From: Streptomyces griseoaurantiacus
GTDB lineage: Bacteria; Actinomycetota; Actinomycetes; Streptomycetales; Streptomycetaceae
Length of the DNA stretch: 64,000 nt
Assembly: GCA_014656015.1 (NCBI GenBank)
Contig: BNBP01000003.1
Span: forward strand, 62,001 to 126,000
Reading direction: 5' to 3'
Under the pieces are notes generated by a model. The model worked only from the letters and a program-made list of their open reading frames with translations. It did no database searches and was not told the origin of the DNA. A program made the position numbers and the translations under genes. Shown in pieces: positions 36,499-43,936 of the stretch; the first letter of the stretch is position 1, and every line of letters starts with the position of its first letter.

Positions 36499-36576
36499 GC
36501 CTCCTTAGCTCAGTCCGGCCAGAGCAACGCACTTGTAATGCGTAGGTCGTCGGTTCGAATCCGACAGGGGGCTCCA
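36499..36576 (+). tRNA. tRNA-Thr (anticodon UGU), CCA encoded
   Basis: Cloverleaf reads GCCTCCT acceptor, GCTC/GAGC D-stem, ACGCA-CTTGTAA-TGCGT anticodon arm with anticodon TGT, GTCGG-TTCGAAT-CCGAC T-arm and AGGGGGC acceptor partner, ending TCCA. The CCA end is encoded. No integrated element is seen at this tRNA. Confidence 0.95.
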
Positions 36577-36604
36577 GGAAACAGCGGTACGGGGCAGGCC
36601 CGGG

Positions 36605-37267
36605 TCAGTCGATCCGGGTCTTTTTTGTGTGCGTATGCGGTCGGGTGCGGATCAGGGGGTGGCAGGCGAGGCCGGTCAGGAGGGCGAGGAGGTGGCCCAG
36701 GTCGGTGACCGTGTGGTGGGTGAGGAGGGGGACGGTGAGGGCGGTGAGCAGGACGGTGGCGTAGGCGTGGCGCCAGGGGCGTGGGACGCGGTAGGTGAGG
36801 ATGCCCATGACTCCGGCGAGGGCGTAGCTCACGCCCGTGTCGAGGGTGTCGACGGCGGAGTGCGGCGCCCGGCCGAGGTGTATGGCCCAGAGGAGGGCGC
36901 CCTCGCTGGCGAGGGTGGCCAGTACGTGGGCGGCGGCGCAGACGGTGAGCCAGCGGGCGGTGCCGAGCCAGTGCTCGGCGCGGGCGTGGAAGAGGGCGTA
37001 GAGGGCGGCATAGGGGAGCCAGTGGCCGTCGTCCGTCCACAGGGCGCTGGAGACCAGGACCCGTACGGGGTGCTCGGACAGTTCGTGGATGTTGGTGGAC
37101 CGGTGCAGCAAGAACTTGTGTGCGAACTCGGGGGACATGCGGTGGAGCGCGAGGGTGGTCCCCAGGAGGGCGAGCAGCCAGAGGTACGTGCCGGGGGCGC
37201 TTCGTACGTGGTCCCACAGCCGGCCCGCGCGCCACGCGCGCGTGGCCGTCGTCGCGCGCTCAGCCAT
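36605..37267 (-). CDS. Rhomboid-like membrane protein
   Basis: 220 residues from ATG 37267. Six hydrophobic segments (YLWLLALLGTTLALHRM, LTVCAAAHVLATLASEGALL, GVSYALAGVMGILTY, VLLTALTVPLLTHHTV, LGHLLALLTGLACH). A Ser in DTGVSYALAG and a His in VTDLGHLLALLTG sit where rhomboid intramembrane proteases have the catalytic Ser-His dyad, but the usual GxSG is GVSY, so activity is uncertain. It follows the tRNA-Thr gene on the opposite strand. Substrate unknown. Confidence 0.75.
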   Translation of the reverse strand: MAERATTATRAWRAGRLWDHVRSAPGTYLWLLALLGTTLALHRMSPEFAHKFLLHRSTNIHELSEHPVRVLVSSALWTDDGHWLPYAALYALFHARAEHWLGTARWLTVCAAAHVLATLASEGALLWAIHLGRAPHSAVDTLDTGVSYALAGVMGILTYRVPRPWRHAYATVLLTALTVPLLTHHTVTDLGHLLALLTGLACHPLIRTRPHTHTKKTRID

Positions 37268-37337
37268 GCGTTCAGGGTGACAGGGGCGCCGTGATCCCGC
37301 AGCGTCCCGCCCCTGCGCCGTGTGTGACACTGCCCGC

Positions 37338-37826
37338 ATGATCCGCACCGCGACCCCCGACGACGTCCCCGTGCTGCACGCGATGATCCGTGAGCTGGCC
37401 GCTTACGAGAAGGAGCCCGAGCAGGCACGGGCGACGGAGGAGCAGTTGCGCGAGGCGCTCTTCGGGGAGCGCCCGGCGGTCTTCGCGCATGTCGCCGAGG
37501 CGGACGGGGAGCCGGTCGGGTTCGCGCTGTGGTTTCTGAACTTCTCCACCTGGCGCGGAGTCCACGGCATCTACCTGGAGGACCTGTACGTGCGCCCGCA
37601 CGCGCGCGGCGGCGGTCACGGCCGGGCGTTGCTGACCGAGCTGGCCAGGATCTGTGTGGCGCGCGGCTACGAGCGCCTGGAGTGGGCGGTGCTGAACTGG
37701 AACGCCCCCTCGATCGGGTTCTACGAGTCCCTGGGCGCCCGCCCGCAGGACGAGTGGACGACGTACCGGCTGACGGACGGCGCCCTGGCGGCGCTCGGCG
37801 GGACGGGCGCCGGGTCGGAGGACTGA
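37338..37826 (+). CDS. GNAT acetyltransferase (spermidine/diamine N-acetyltransferase-like)
   Basis: 162 residues from ATG 37338. The GNAT core is clear: IRTATPDDVPVLHAMIREL, GFALWFLNFSTWRGVHGIYL, EDLYVRPHARGGGHGRALLT (acetyl-CoA loop) and LEWAVLNWNAPSIGFYESLG. The GIYLEDLYV and WNxxxIxFY motifs are typical of the diamine acetyltransferase (SSAT) branch, so a polyamine or small-amine substrate is likely. It is divergent from the rhomboid gene and convergent with the exporter at 37935. Confidence 0.88.
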   Translation: MIRTATPDDVPVLHAMIRELAAYEKEPEQARATEEQLREALFGERPAVFAHVAEADGEPVGFALWFLNFSTWRGVHGIYLEDLYVRPHARGGGHGRALLTELARICVARGYERLEWAVLNWNAPSIGFYESLGARPQDEWTTYRLTDGALAALGGTGAGSED

Positions 37827-37829
37827 CTC

Positions 37830-37934
37830 GACGGCGACAACGAATTGACTCGCGGCAGCGGACCGTTTCGGCGGCGGACCGAGTCGGCAGCGGGCCGAGT
37901 CGACGGCGGGCCGATTCCTCAGCGGGCCGGCTCG
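37830..37934. repeat. Degenerate GC-rich repeats between convergent genes
   Basis: Five to six imperfect units of the type gcggaccgagtcg/gcgggccgagtcg, about 17-19 bases apart, following the acetyltransferase stop codon. Confidence 0.6.
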
Positions 37935-39428
37935 TCAGCGAACCGACTCGGGGACCGGGGTCTGCGCGGGTGTGCCGTGCTTGGGTGCCCGGGCGGTGAC
38001 CATGGTCCCGGCGACCACGGCGGCCAGCAGGAACACGGCCGCCGCCCACCACAGGGCGACCGTGTAGCCGTGCACGATGCCCTCGCGGATCACCAGGTTC
38101 CGGCGGGAGGGATCGGTCAGGTGCGCGGCGACGAACGCGGTCGCGCTGCTCGTCGCGATCGTGTTCAGCAGGGCCGTGCCGATGGAGCCGCCGACCTGCT
38201 GCGAGGTGTTGACGGTCGCCGAGGTCACGCCCGCGTCGCGGGGGGCGACCCCGGCGGTGGCGGTGGCGAAGACCGGCATGAACGTCAGCCCCATGCCGAG
38301 GCCCATCATCAGCAGCGGGGGGAGGATCTCGCCGGTGTACCCGGAGTTCACGGTCATCCGGGTGAGGATCACCATGGCGGCCGCGGAGAGGAGCATGCCC
38401 GGCACCATCAGGACGCGAGGCGGCACGTGGTTCAGGAGCCGGGCGGAGATCTGGGTGGCGCCGACGATGATCGCGACGGTGAGCGGCAGGAAGGCGAGTC
38501 CGGCGCGGACCGGCGAGTAACCGAGGATGACCTGGAGGTAGTAGGTCATGAACAGGAACATGCCGAACATGCCGATGACCGCCAGGGCCATGGTCAGGAA
38601 GCAACCCGCCCGGTTGCGCTCGCGGATGATGTGCAGCGGCAGCAACGGATCGGGGGCTCTGGCCTGCCACCACACGAACACGGCGAGCAGCACGACGGCC
38701 ACCGCGAACAGGGCGAGCACGAAGGGGTCGGTCCAGCCGCGGGGCTGCGCCTCGCTGAAGCCGTAGACGAGGGCGACGAGGCCGCCGCAGCCCAGCAGGA
38801 CGCCGGGCACGTCGAGGCGGGCGTCGCCGCGTTCTGGTCGGTCGTGGAGCAGGGCGATTCCGCCGAGGACGGCGACGGCGGCGATCGGGATGTTGACGTA
38901 CAGGCACCAGCGCCAGCTCAGGTACTCGGTCAGCAGCCCGCCCACGATGAACCCGATCGCCGCGCCGCTGCCGGCCAGGGCGCCGTAGATGCCGAAGGCC
39001 TTCCCGCGTTCCCTGGGGTCGGTGAACGTGGTGGTGAGCAGGCTCAGCGCGGAGGGGGCGAGAACGGCGGCGAAGACGCCCTGCAGGGCACGGGCGCCGA
39101 ACAGCATGCCGGAGCCGTTCGCGGCGCCGCCGAGCCCGGAGGCGAGGGCGAAGCCGATCAGCCCGATGAGGAAGGTGCGCTTGCGGCCGGCGAGGTCGGC
39201 GATCCGCCCGCCGAGCAGCAGCAGACCGCCGAAGGCCAGGGTGTAGGCGGTGATCACCCACTGCCGGTTCGCGTCGGACATGTGCAGGGCGTGCTGCGCG
39301 GAGGGCAGGGCGATGTTCACGATCGTCGCGTCCAGGACCACCATCAGTTGGGCCAGGGCGATGATCACCAAGACCCACCAGCGGCGAGGGTCTGCCTCCG
39401 TCGCTTCGCCCATTCGGGTGGCGCTCAT
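37935..39428 (-). CDS. MFS drug exporter, DHA2 (14-helix) family
   Basis: 497 residues from ATG 39428; ATG at 39464 is possible. Fourteen hydrophobic segments, with LAQLMVVLDATIVNIALPSA (motif D1 of the DHA2 family), GGRIADLAGRKRTFLIGLIG (loop motif A) and LAGSGAAIGFIVGGLLTEYL with the following WRWCLYVNIPIA (motif C region). Such proton antiporters export antibiotics and other drugs. No adjacent regulator is evident. The region just downstream (37830-37935) consists of imperfect GC-rich repeats. Confidence 0.9.
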   Translation of the reverse strand: MSATRMGEATEADPRRWWVLVIIALAQLMVVLDATIVNIALPSAQHALHMSDANRQWVITAYTLAFGGLLLLGGRIADLAGRKRTFLIGLIGFALASGLGGAANGSGMLFGARALQGVFAAVLAPSALSLLTTTFTDPRERGKAFGIYGALAGSGAAIGFIVGGLLTEYLSWRWCLYVNIPIAAVAVLGGIALLHDRPERGDARLDVPGVLLGCGGLVALVYGFSEAQPRGWTDPFVLALFAVAVVLLAVFVWWQARAPDPLLPLHIIRERNRAGCFLTMALAVIGMFGMFLFMTYYLQVILGYSPVRAGLAFLPLTVAIIVGATQISARLLNHVPPRVLMVPGMLLSAAAMVILTRMTVNSGYTGEILPPLLMMGLGMGLTFMPVFATATAGVAPRDAGVTSATVNTSQQVGGSIGTALLNTIATSSATAFVAAHLTDPSRRNLVIREGIVHGYTVALWWAAAVFLLAAVVAGTMVTARAPKHGTPAQTPVPESVR

Positions 39429-39586
39429 GGGGTTCAGAACATCACGAATGCGGACATGTCGCATCTCCGGTGGTGGGGAGCGCGCGCCGCGCGCCAGGGC
39501 GTTGTCAGTGGGGTGGGGCAGCATGAGGGACGTGATCGACGTGGGTGACGTGGGCGCGGTACGGACGGCGGCGGAGGTGCGGGGAC

Positions 39587-40300
39587 ATGCGGAATGAGGG
39601 GAGGCGGGGAGAGGTGAGGGGACAGGCGAAGCGGGCGCGTGTGGTCGTGGCGGCGCGTCGGCCCGGGGTGCGGCTGCCCCCGCTCGAGCCCTACGGGGAC
39701 GGGCCGCTGGAGCCGGAGGGGGACTACGACGGGCTGGAGTTCCCGGGCACCGACCTGGCGGCGCAGGACGGCACGGGCTCCCGCTTCATGGACTGCGCGC
39801 TGACGGGCTGCGCGCTGGACGAGACGCGGCTGGCGCACGCCCGGGTGTACGACAGCCGGCTGAGCGGGATACGCGGGGTCGGGACGAACCTGGCCGACGC
39901 CACCCTGAGGGACGTGGAACTCGTGGACGCGCGGCTGGGCGGGACGCGCATGCACGGGGCGGTGCTGGAGCGGGTCCTGGTGCGCGGCGGCAAGATCGAC
40001 TACCTCAATCTGCGGGGCGCCCGGCTCCGGGACGTCGTCTTCGAGGGCTGTGTCCTGGTCGAGCCGGACTTCGCGGGGGCGCGGCTGGAGCGGGTCGAGT
40101 TCGTGGACTGCGTGCTGAAGGAGGCGGATTTCGGCGCGGCCCGGATGAAGGACGTCGACCTGCGCCGGGCGGCCGAGCTGGGCATCGCCCGGGGGGTGGA
40201 GCGGCTGTCGGGGGCGGTCATCAGCCCGGCCCAGCTCATGGAACTGGCGCCGGTGCTCGCGGCGGAACTGGGGGTGAAGGTGGCGGGGGCTGACGACTAG
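39587..40300 (+). CDS. Pentapeptide-repeat protein
   Basis: 237 residues from ATG 39587; GTG 39614 is an alternative. From about residue 60 the chain follows the A(D/N)Lxx pentad: LEFPGTDLAAQDGTGSRFMD, CALTGCALDETRLAHARVYD, TNLADATLRDVELVDARLGG, LNLRGARLRDVVFEGCVLVE, PDFAGARLERVEFVDCVLKE, ADFGAARMKDVDLRRA. The right-handed quadrilateral beta-helix that results can mimic DNA (as in MfpA/Qnr gyrase protection) or serve other roles. It is next to a drug exporter, divergently placed, but a link is only suggestive. Confidence 0.88.
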   Translation: MRNEGRRGEVRGQAKRARVVVAARRPGVRLPPLEPYGDGPLEPEGDYDGLEFPGTDLAAQDGTGSRFMDCALTGCALDETRLAHARVYDSRLSGIRGVGTNLADATLRDVELVDARLGGTRMHGAVLERVLVRGGKIDYLNLRGARLRDVVFEGCVLVEPDFAGARLERVEFVDCVLKEADFGAARMKDVDLRRAAELGIARGVERLSGAVISPAQLMELAPVLAAELGVKVAGADD

Positions 40301-40597
40301 GGTCTTTCGTTCGGATCAGGCCTCCTGGGAGGCGCGGTACGTCTTCGCACCGACCCGAGCGGCGTCCGGTGCGTGCGGCCGCAAGGCGGAGGAGGACGCC
40401 AGGGCGGAGGCCTGGCAACCGACGACAACGCCGCAGAGGCGTGTGCCGGACCCCGCGACGCAGGGATGATCCGGACGAGAGGCCTCAGGGGGGACTGAGC
40501 GGGGGCCGAGGGTCTAGGGGGACCGAGGGACTGAACACCGGGGGGCCAGGGGGCCGTCGGTCCGCGGGCCCGATGGCTGGGGAGTGCCGGCGGGCCG
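40301..40597. other. Gap between convergent genes
   Basis: 297 bases with G-rich imperfect repeats (gggggaccgag, gggggccag). No gene or clear hairpin identified. Confidence 0.4.
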
Positions 40598-41098
40598 TCA
40601 GCCGATACGGGGGAACCGGGCCTCCAGCGTCCAGATCGCCGGGTTGTCCCGGAGCGACTCGTGCATGTCCGTCAGGTCGGCGAGCAGGTCGTGCAGGAAG
40701 TCCCGGGCCTCGCGGCGCAGTTCGGTGAAGGAGAAGGTGAGGGGGTCCTCGTCGCCGGGCATCCAGTCGGCCTCGACGTCCACCCAGCCGAAGCGGCGCT
40801 CGAAGAGCATGCGGTCGGTGGACTCGGTGAAGTCGATCTCGGCCTGCTGCCGACGGGCGGAGCGGCTGCCGAGGGGGTCGCGGTCGAGCTGCTCGACGAT
40901 GTCGCACAGGGCCCAGGCGAAGTCGAGCACGGGCACCCATCCCCAGGCTGTGGATACCTCCCGGTCCGCGCGGGTGTCGGCGAGGTAGATGTCGCCGCAG
41001 AACAGATCGTGCCGCAGGGCGTGGACGTCGGCACGGCGGTAGTCCGTCTGCGGGGGATCGGGGAAGCGGTTGGAGAGGGCGTAGCCGATGTCGAGCAC
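40598..41098 (-). CDS. Conserved hypothetical protein
   Basis: 166 residues from GTG 41098. The protein looks real: ordered aromatic-rich sequence (VHALRHDLFCGDIYLADTRA, WGWVPVLDFAWALCDIVEQL, RMLFERRFGWVDVEADWMPG, FSFTELRREARDFLHDLLAD). There is no signal peptide or membrane helix; it is probably cytoplasmic alpha/beta. No motif indicates a reaction. It precedes terD on the same strand order (terD lies upstream, 88 bases away), so the two could be co-transcribed. Confidence 0.75.
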   Translation of the reverse strand: MLDIGYALSNRFPDPPQTDYRRADVHALRHDLFCGDIYLADTRADREVSTAWGWVPVLDFAWALCDIVEQLDRDPLGSRSARRQQAEIDFTESTDRMLFERRFGWVDVEADWMPGDEDPLTFSFTELRREARDFLHDLLADLTDMHESLRDNPAIWTLEARFPRIG

Positions 41099-41186
41099 GG
41101 GCTGATGGTGTCACGGCGGCCGGGGCGGGCCGCCGCCGGCCGGGTCCGGAACCCCCGGTGTCGGGGGCCCCGGACTGCGGCGGGAC

Positions 41187-41762
41187 TCAGACGTTGACGC
41201 CGAAGTCCTGGGCGATGCCCGTCAGACCCGAGGCGTAGCCCTGGCCGACCGCGCGGAACTTCCACTCCGCGCCGTTGCGGTACAGCTCGCCGAAGACCAT
41301 GGCCGTCTCCGTGGCCGCGTCCTCCGACAGGTCGTAGCGGGCGATCTCGGCGCCGCCGGCCTGGTTGATGATGCGGATGTACGCGTTGCGGACCTGCCCG
41401 AAGTTCTGCGAACGGGACTCGGCGTCGTAGATGGAGACCGGGAAGACGATCTTGTCGATGTCCGCCGGGAGGGCGGCCAGGTTGACGTTGATCGACTCGT
41501 CGTCGCCCGCGCCCTCGCCGGTGCGGTTGTCACCGGTGTGGACGATGCTCTGGTCCGGCGTCTGCTTGTTGTTGAAGAAGACGAAGTGCTGGTCGGAGTA
41601 GACCTTGCCCTGGGTGTTGACCGCGATGGCGGAGGCGTCCAGGTCGAAGTCCGTGCCCGTGGTGGTGCGGACGTCCCAGCCGAGGCCCACGGTGACGGCG
41701 GTCAGGCCCGGAGCCTCCTTGGTGAGCGAGACGTTGCCACCCTTGGACAGGCTTACAGCCAT
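41187..41762 (-). CDS. terD: TerD-family stress/calcium-binding protein
   Basis: 191 residues, full length. It begins [20 protein letters not shown] and has the TerD signatures [40 protein letters not shown] (calcium-coordinating Asp/Asn cluster) and [20 protein letters not shown]. TerD proteins bind calcium and belong to a phage, colicin and tellurite resistance complex; in Streptomyces, TerD paralogues affect differentiation. Here it stands apart from a full ter cluster. Cytoplasmic. Confidence 0.95.
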   Translation of the reverse strand: MAVSLSKGGNVSLTKEAPGLTAVTVGLGWDVRTTTGTDFDLDASAIAVNTQGKVYSDQHFVFFNNKQTPDQSIVHTGDNRTGEGAGDDESINVNLAALPADIDKIVFPVSIYDAESRSQNFGQVRNAYIRIINQAGGAEIARYDLSEDAATETAMVFGELYRNGAEWKFRAVGQGYASGLTGIAQDFGVNV

Positions 41763-41976
41763 TGTTGGGAGTCCCTTCCCTTGGTTCGTTCGCGTGCGTA
41801 CGTGTGGGCGCTTCGAGGGGCGAAGCGACAGCTAACCCCTTGAACGCCCTGCGGGCCCCGGATGGTTCCGGGGCCTTTACCTTTTTTACCTTGCCATGCC
41901 CTCCGGGAGTGCTCCCCGGCCGGGAGTGGCGAAAACCTGGTGACGTGGGCCGGTGCCGACCGGGAACATGGAGGGC

Positions 41977-42405
41977 ATGTCCGGTCCCTATGTCGTCCGT
42001 GGTTCCGTCTCGCTGCCCGAGGCCGAGCTCGTGTGGCGGTTCTCGCGCTCCTCGGGGCCCGGTGGGCAGCACGTGAACACCACCGACACCCAGGTCGAGG
42101 TGCGGTTCGACCTGGCCGCGACCGAGGCGCTTCCCGAGGTGTGGAAGCGGCGCGCACTGGAGCGACTGGGCGGGCGACTGGTCGACGGGGTGCTCAGCGT
42201 GCGCGCCTCCGAGCACCGTTCGCAATGGCGCAATCGCGAGGCGGCGGCCGTGCGGCTGGCGGCGCTGCTCGCCGAGGCGACCGCGCCGCCGCCCAAGCCG
42301 CGGCGGCCCACGCGCATTCCGCGGGGAATCAACGAAAGACGGTTGCGGGAGAAGAAGCAGCGTTCCGAGACCAAGCGGGGGCGTTCCGGCCGCGGCTGGC
42401 AGTGA
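41977..42405 (+). CDS. arfB: ArfB-type peptidyl-tRNA hydrolase (stop-codon-independent release factor)
   Basis: 142 residues from ATG 41977; ATG 41968 is possible. The catalytic GGQ lies in FSRSSGPGGQHVNTTDTQVE, as in release factor domain 3, and the basic tail (RRLREKKQRSETKRGRSGRG) is the kind that enters the empty mRNA channel of stalled ribosomes. Small size, without codon-recognition domains, fits ArfB/YaeJ rescue of non-stop complexes. Monocistronic, divergent from terD. Confidence 0.92.
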   Translation: MSGPYVVRGSVSLPEAELVWRFSRSSGPGGQHVNTTDTQVEVRFDLAATEALPEVWKRRALERLGGRLVDGVLSVRASEHRSQWRNREAAAVRLAALLAEATAPPPKPRRPTRIPRGINERRLREKKQRSETKRGRSGRGWQ

Positions 42406-42625
42406 ATTCGCGCGCAGCGCCCGTCATTCCGTCGAGTGCGAACGGATGCGAATGCAACGCCGGCCGGTGCGGGGCGAGAGACCGCCGTTCTCGACCGTGC
42501 TCCGGGGGCGGTCATGTCCGTACCAATCCCCGGCCTTTTCGCCGTGCCCTCTCGCCGTCCCCTTTCGCTGGCCCCTTTCGCCGTCCCCTTTCGCCGGAGC
42601 CGGCGGGCCCGGGGGCGGGCGGTCG

Positions 42626-43231
42626 TCACCCGAGGGGCCGGTAGCGGCCCCGGAAATAGGTCAGGGGCCCGGCGCCCGATTCGGGCGCGGTGGCGCTCAG
42701 GACGCGGCCGATGACGAGGGTGTGGTCGCCGGAGGGCACCCGCTGCTCGGTGCGGCACTCCACGGTCGCCAGCGCCCCGCCCACCAGCGGCGCCCCGGAG
42801 ACCGTCCCGCGCGCGTAGTCGATGTCCTCGAACAGCAGCCGGTCGCTGATGCGGCCCTTCATCGCGAACCGCCCGGCGATGTGCCGCTGGTTCTCGGAGA
42901 GTACGGAGACCGCCCACAGCGGTTGTTCGGCGAGCAGGTCGTCCATGCGGGAGCCCTCGCGCAGGCTGATCAGGACCAGCGGCGGGTCGAGGGAGACCGA
43001 CAGGAAGGCGGTGGCCGTCATGCCCACGTCCTCGCCCCGCGGTCCCTCGGCGTCCAGCGCCGGTTCGTGCGCGGTCACCAGGACCACGCCCGCGGCGAGG
43101 CGGGACATGGCGGCACGGAACTCGTCATCGCTCACCCCTTCAGCATGCCCGCCGGCGGGGAGGCCGGTGCCGGAAGGCCGGGTGGAGGGGAGGGGCTGCG
43201 TGGGGATCTGCGTGGTTTCGAGCACGGTCAC
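42626..43231 (-). CDS. Flavin reductase-like (DIM6/NTAB) protein
   Basis: 201 residues from GTG 43231; a GTG at 43135 would remove a poorly conserved leader. The flavin-binding split-barrel pattern is present: FRAAMSRLAAGVVLVTAHEP, MTATAFLSVSLDPPLVLISL, FAMKGRISDRLLFEDIDYAR, and the His of SGDHTLVIGRVLSA. Such proteins reduce FMN/FAD with NAD(P)H for two-component monooxygenases. No oxygenase is adjacent, so the partner is elsewhere. The gap to arfB contains three copies of a cccctttcgc motif. Confidence 0.88.
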   Translation of the reverse strand: MTVLETTQIPTQPLPSTRPSGTGLPAGGHAEGVSDDEFRAAMSRLAAGVVLVTAHEPALDAEGPRGEDVGMTATAFLSVSLDPPLVLISLREGSRMDDLLAEQPLWAVSVLSENQRHIAGRFAMKGRISDRLLFEDIDYARGTVSGAPLVGGALATVECRTEQRVPSGDHTLVIGRVLSATAPESGAGPLTYFRGRYRPLG

Positions 43232-43936
43232 GACGGTAGTTGCCGTGTTCGCGAGGGCGCATCGGGCCAGGGGCCCAGACGGGTCCTAGGACCGGGGCCG
43301 CAGTCCGAACGGTGCCGGCGGACCGGCGGGCAAGCGGACCGGTGCCCGACGGACCGGCGACGACCGGGACCGGCGCCCGGCGAACCGGTGACCGGCGGAC
43401 CGGCGCCCGGCGGACCGGCGACGGCCGGGACCGGTGCCCGGCGGACCGGCGACGGCCGGGACCGGTCCCCGGCGGGACCAACCGCCGAGGCCGCCACCGG
43501 CCGCCGGTCACCAGGAGCGCCGAGGCCGCCATCGGTCGCCGGTCCTGCGGGGTGCCGAGGAAGGCGCCCCACGGATCGTTCCGCGTGCCCCCGCCGCGAT
43601 GATCGGCAACCGCCCGCGCGCCCGCTCCCGGCGTCGTATGCTCGCAGGCGTTCGCGGGGTTTCGCGAGGCGGTGCATTGTGTTCCCTGTGTTTCGTCAAA
43701 GCACGGCGAAATCACGGGAAAGCAGGGGAAAGCGCGGGTGGCCGTTCGGGAAAACGCAGAAACCCCTCTCAAATGCTCATCTTTTGCTGTGACTTGAGTC
43801 ACAAGATGCGTAATTTGTTGACCCTGTGTGCCGAGTGAGCAGCGCGCTGTGATTCAGTAGCGGTGAGGATGCAGGGCGTACGCCGAAGACAACCCTGGGG
43901 TTACGGAGTTACCGCGAGATCTCGAGGGGAGGGCGC
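43232..43936. other. 700-bp gap with GC repeats and the cdgB promoter region
   Basis: No credible gene. 43300-43480 is an array of degenerate units around gaccggYgcccggcggaccg with variable spacing, lacking the regular spacers of CRISPR. From about 43670 the sequence becomes less G+C-rich, with a perfect Crp-type palindrome at 43788. The last 130 bases should contain the cdgB promoter. Confidence 0.6.
43788..43803. promoter_or_regulatory. Crp-type operator upstream of cdgB
   Basis: TGTGACTTGAGTCACA fits the TGTGA-N6-TCACA consensus of cAMP receptor proteins in all ten specified positions. It lies 134 bases before the cdgB start. The right half also fits a BldD half-site, but the spacing between halves is one base short for the BldD box. 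Confidence 0.55.

Noticed and set aside
36499..36576. tRNA-Thr as integration site for a second element
   Set aside because: No direct repeat of the tRNA 3' end and no integrase nearby in the window.
43300..43480. Repeat array resembling CRISPR
   Set aside because: Units are degenerate and directly abutting with variable spacing; there are no unique spacers and no cas genes.
43788..43803. BldD box upstream of cdgB
   Set aside because: The right half fits, but the distance between AC and GT is one base short of the BldD consensus; reported as Crp-type instead.
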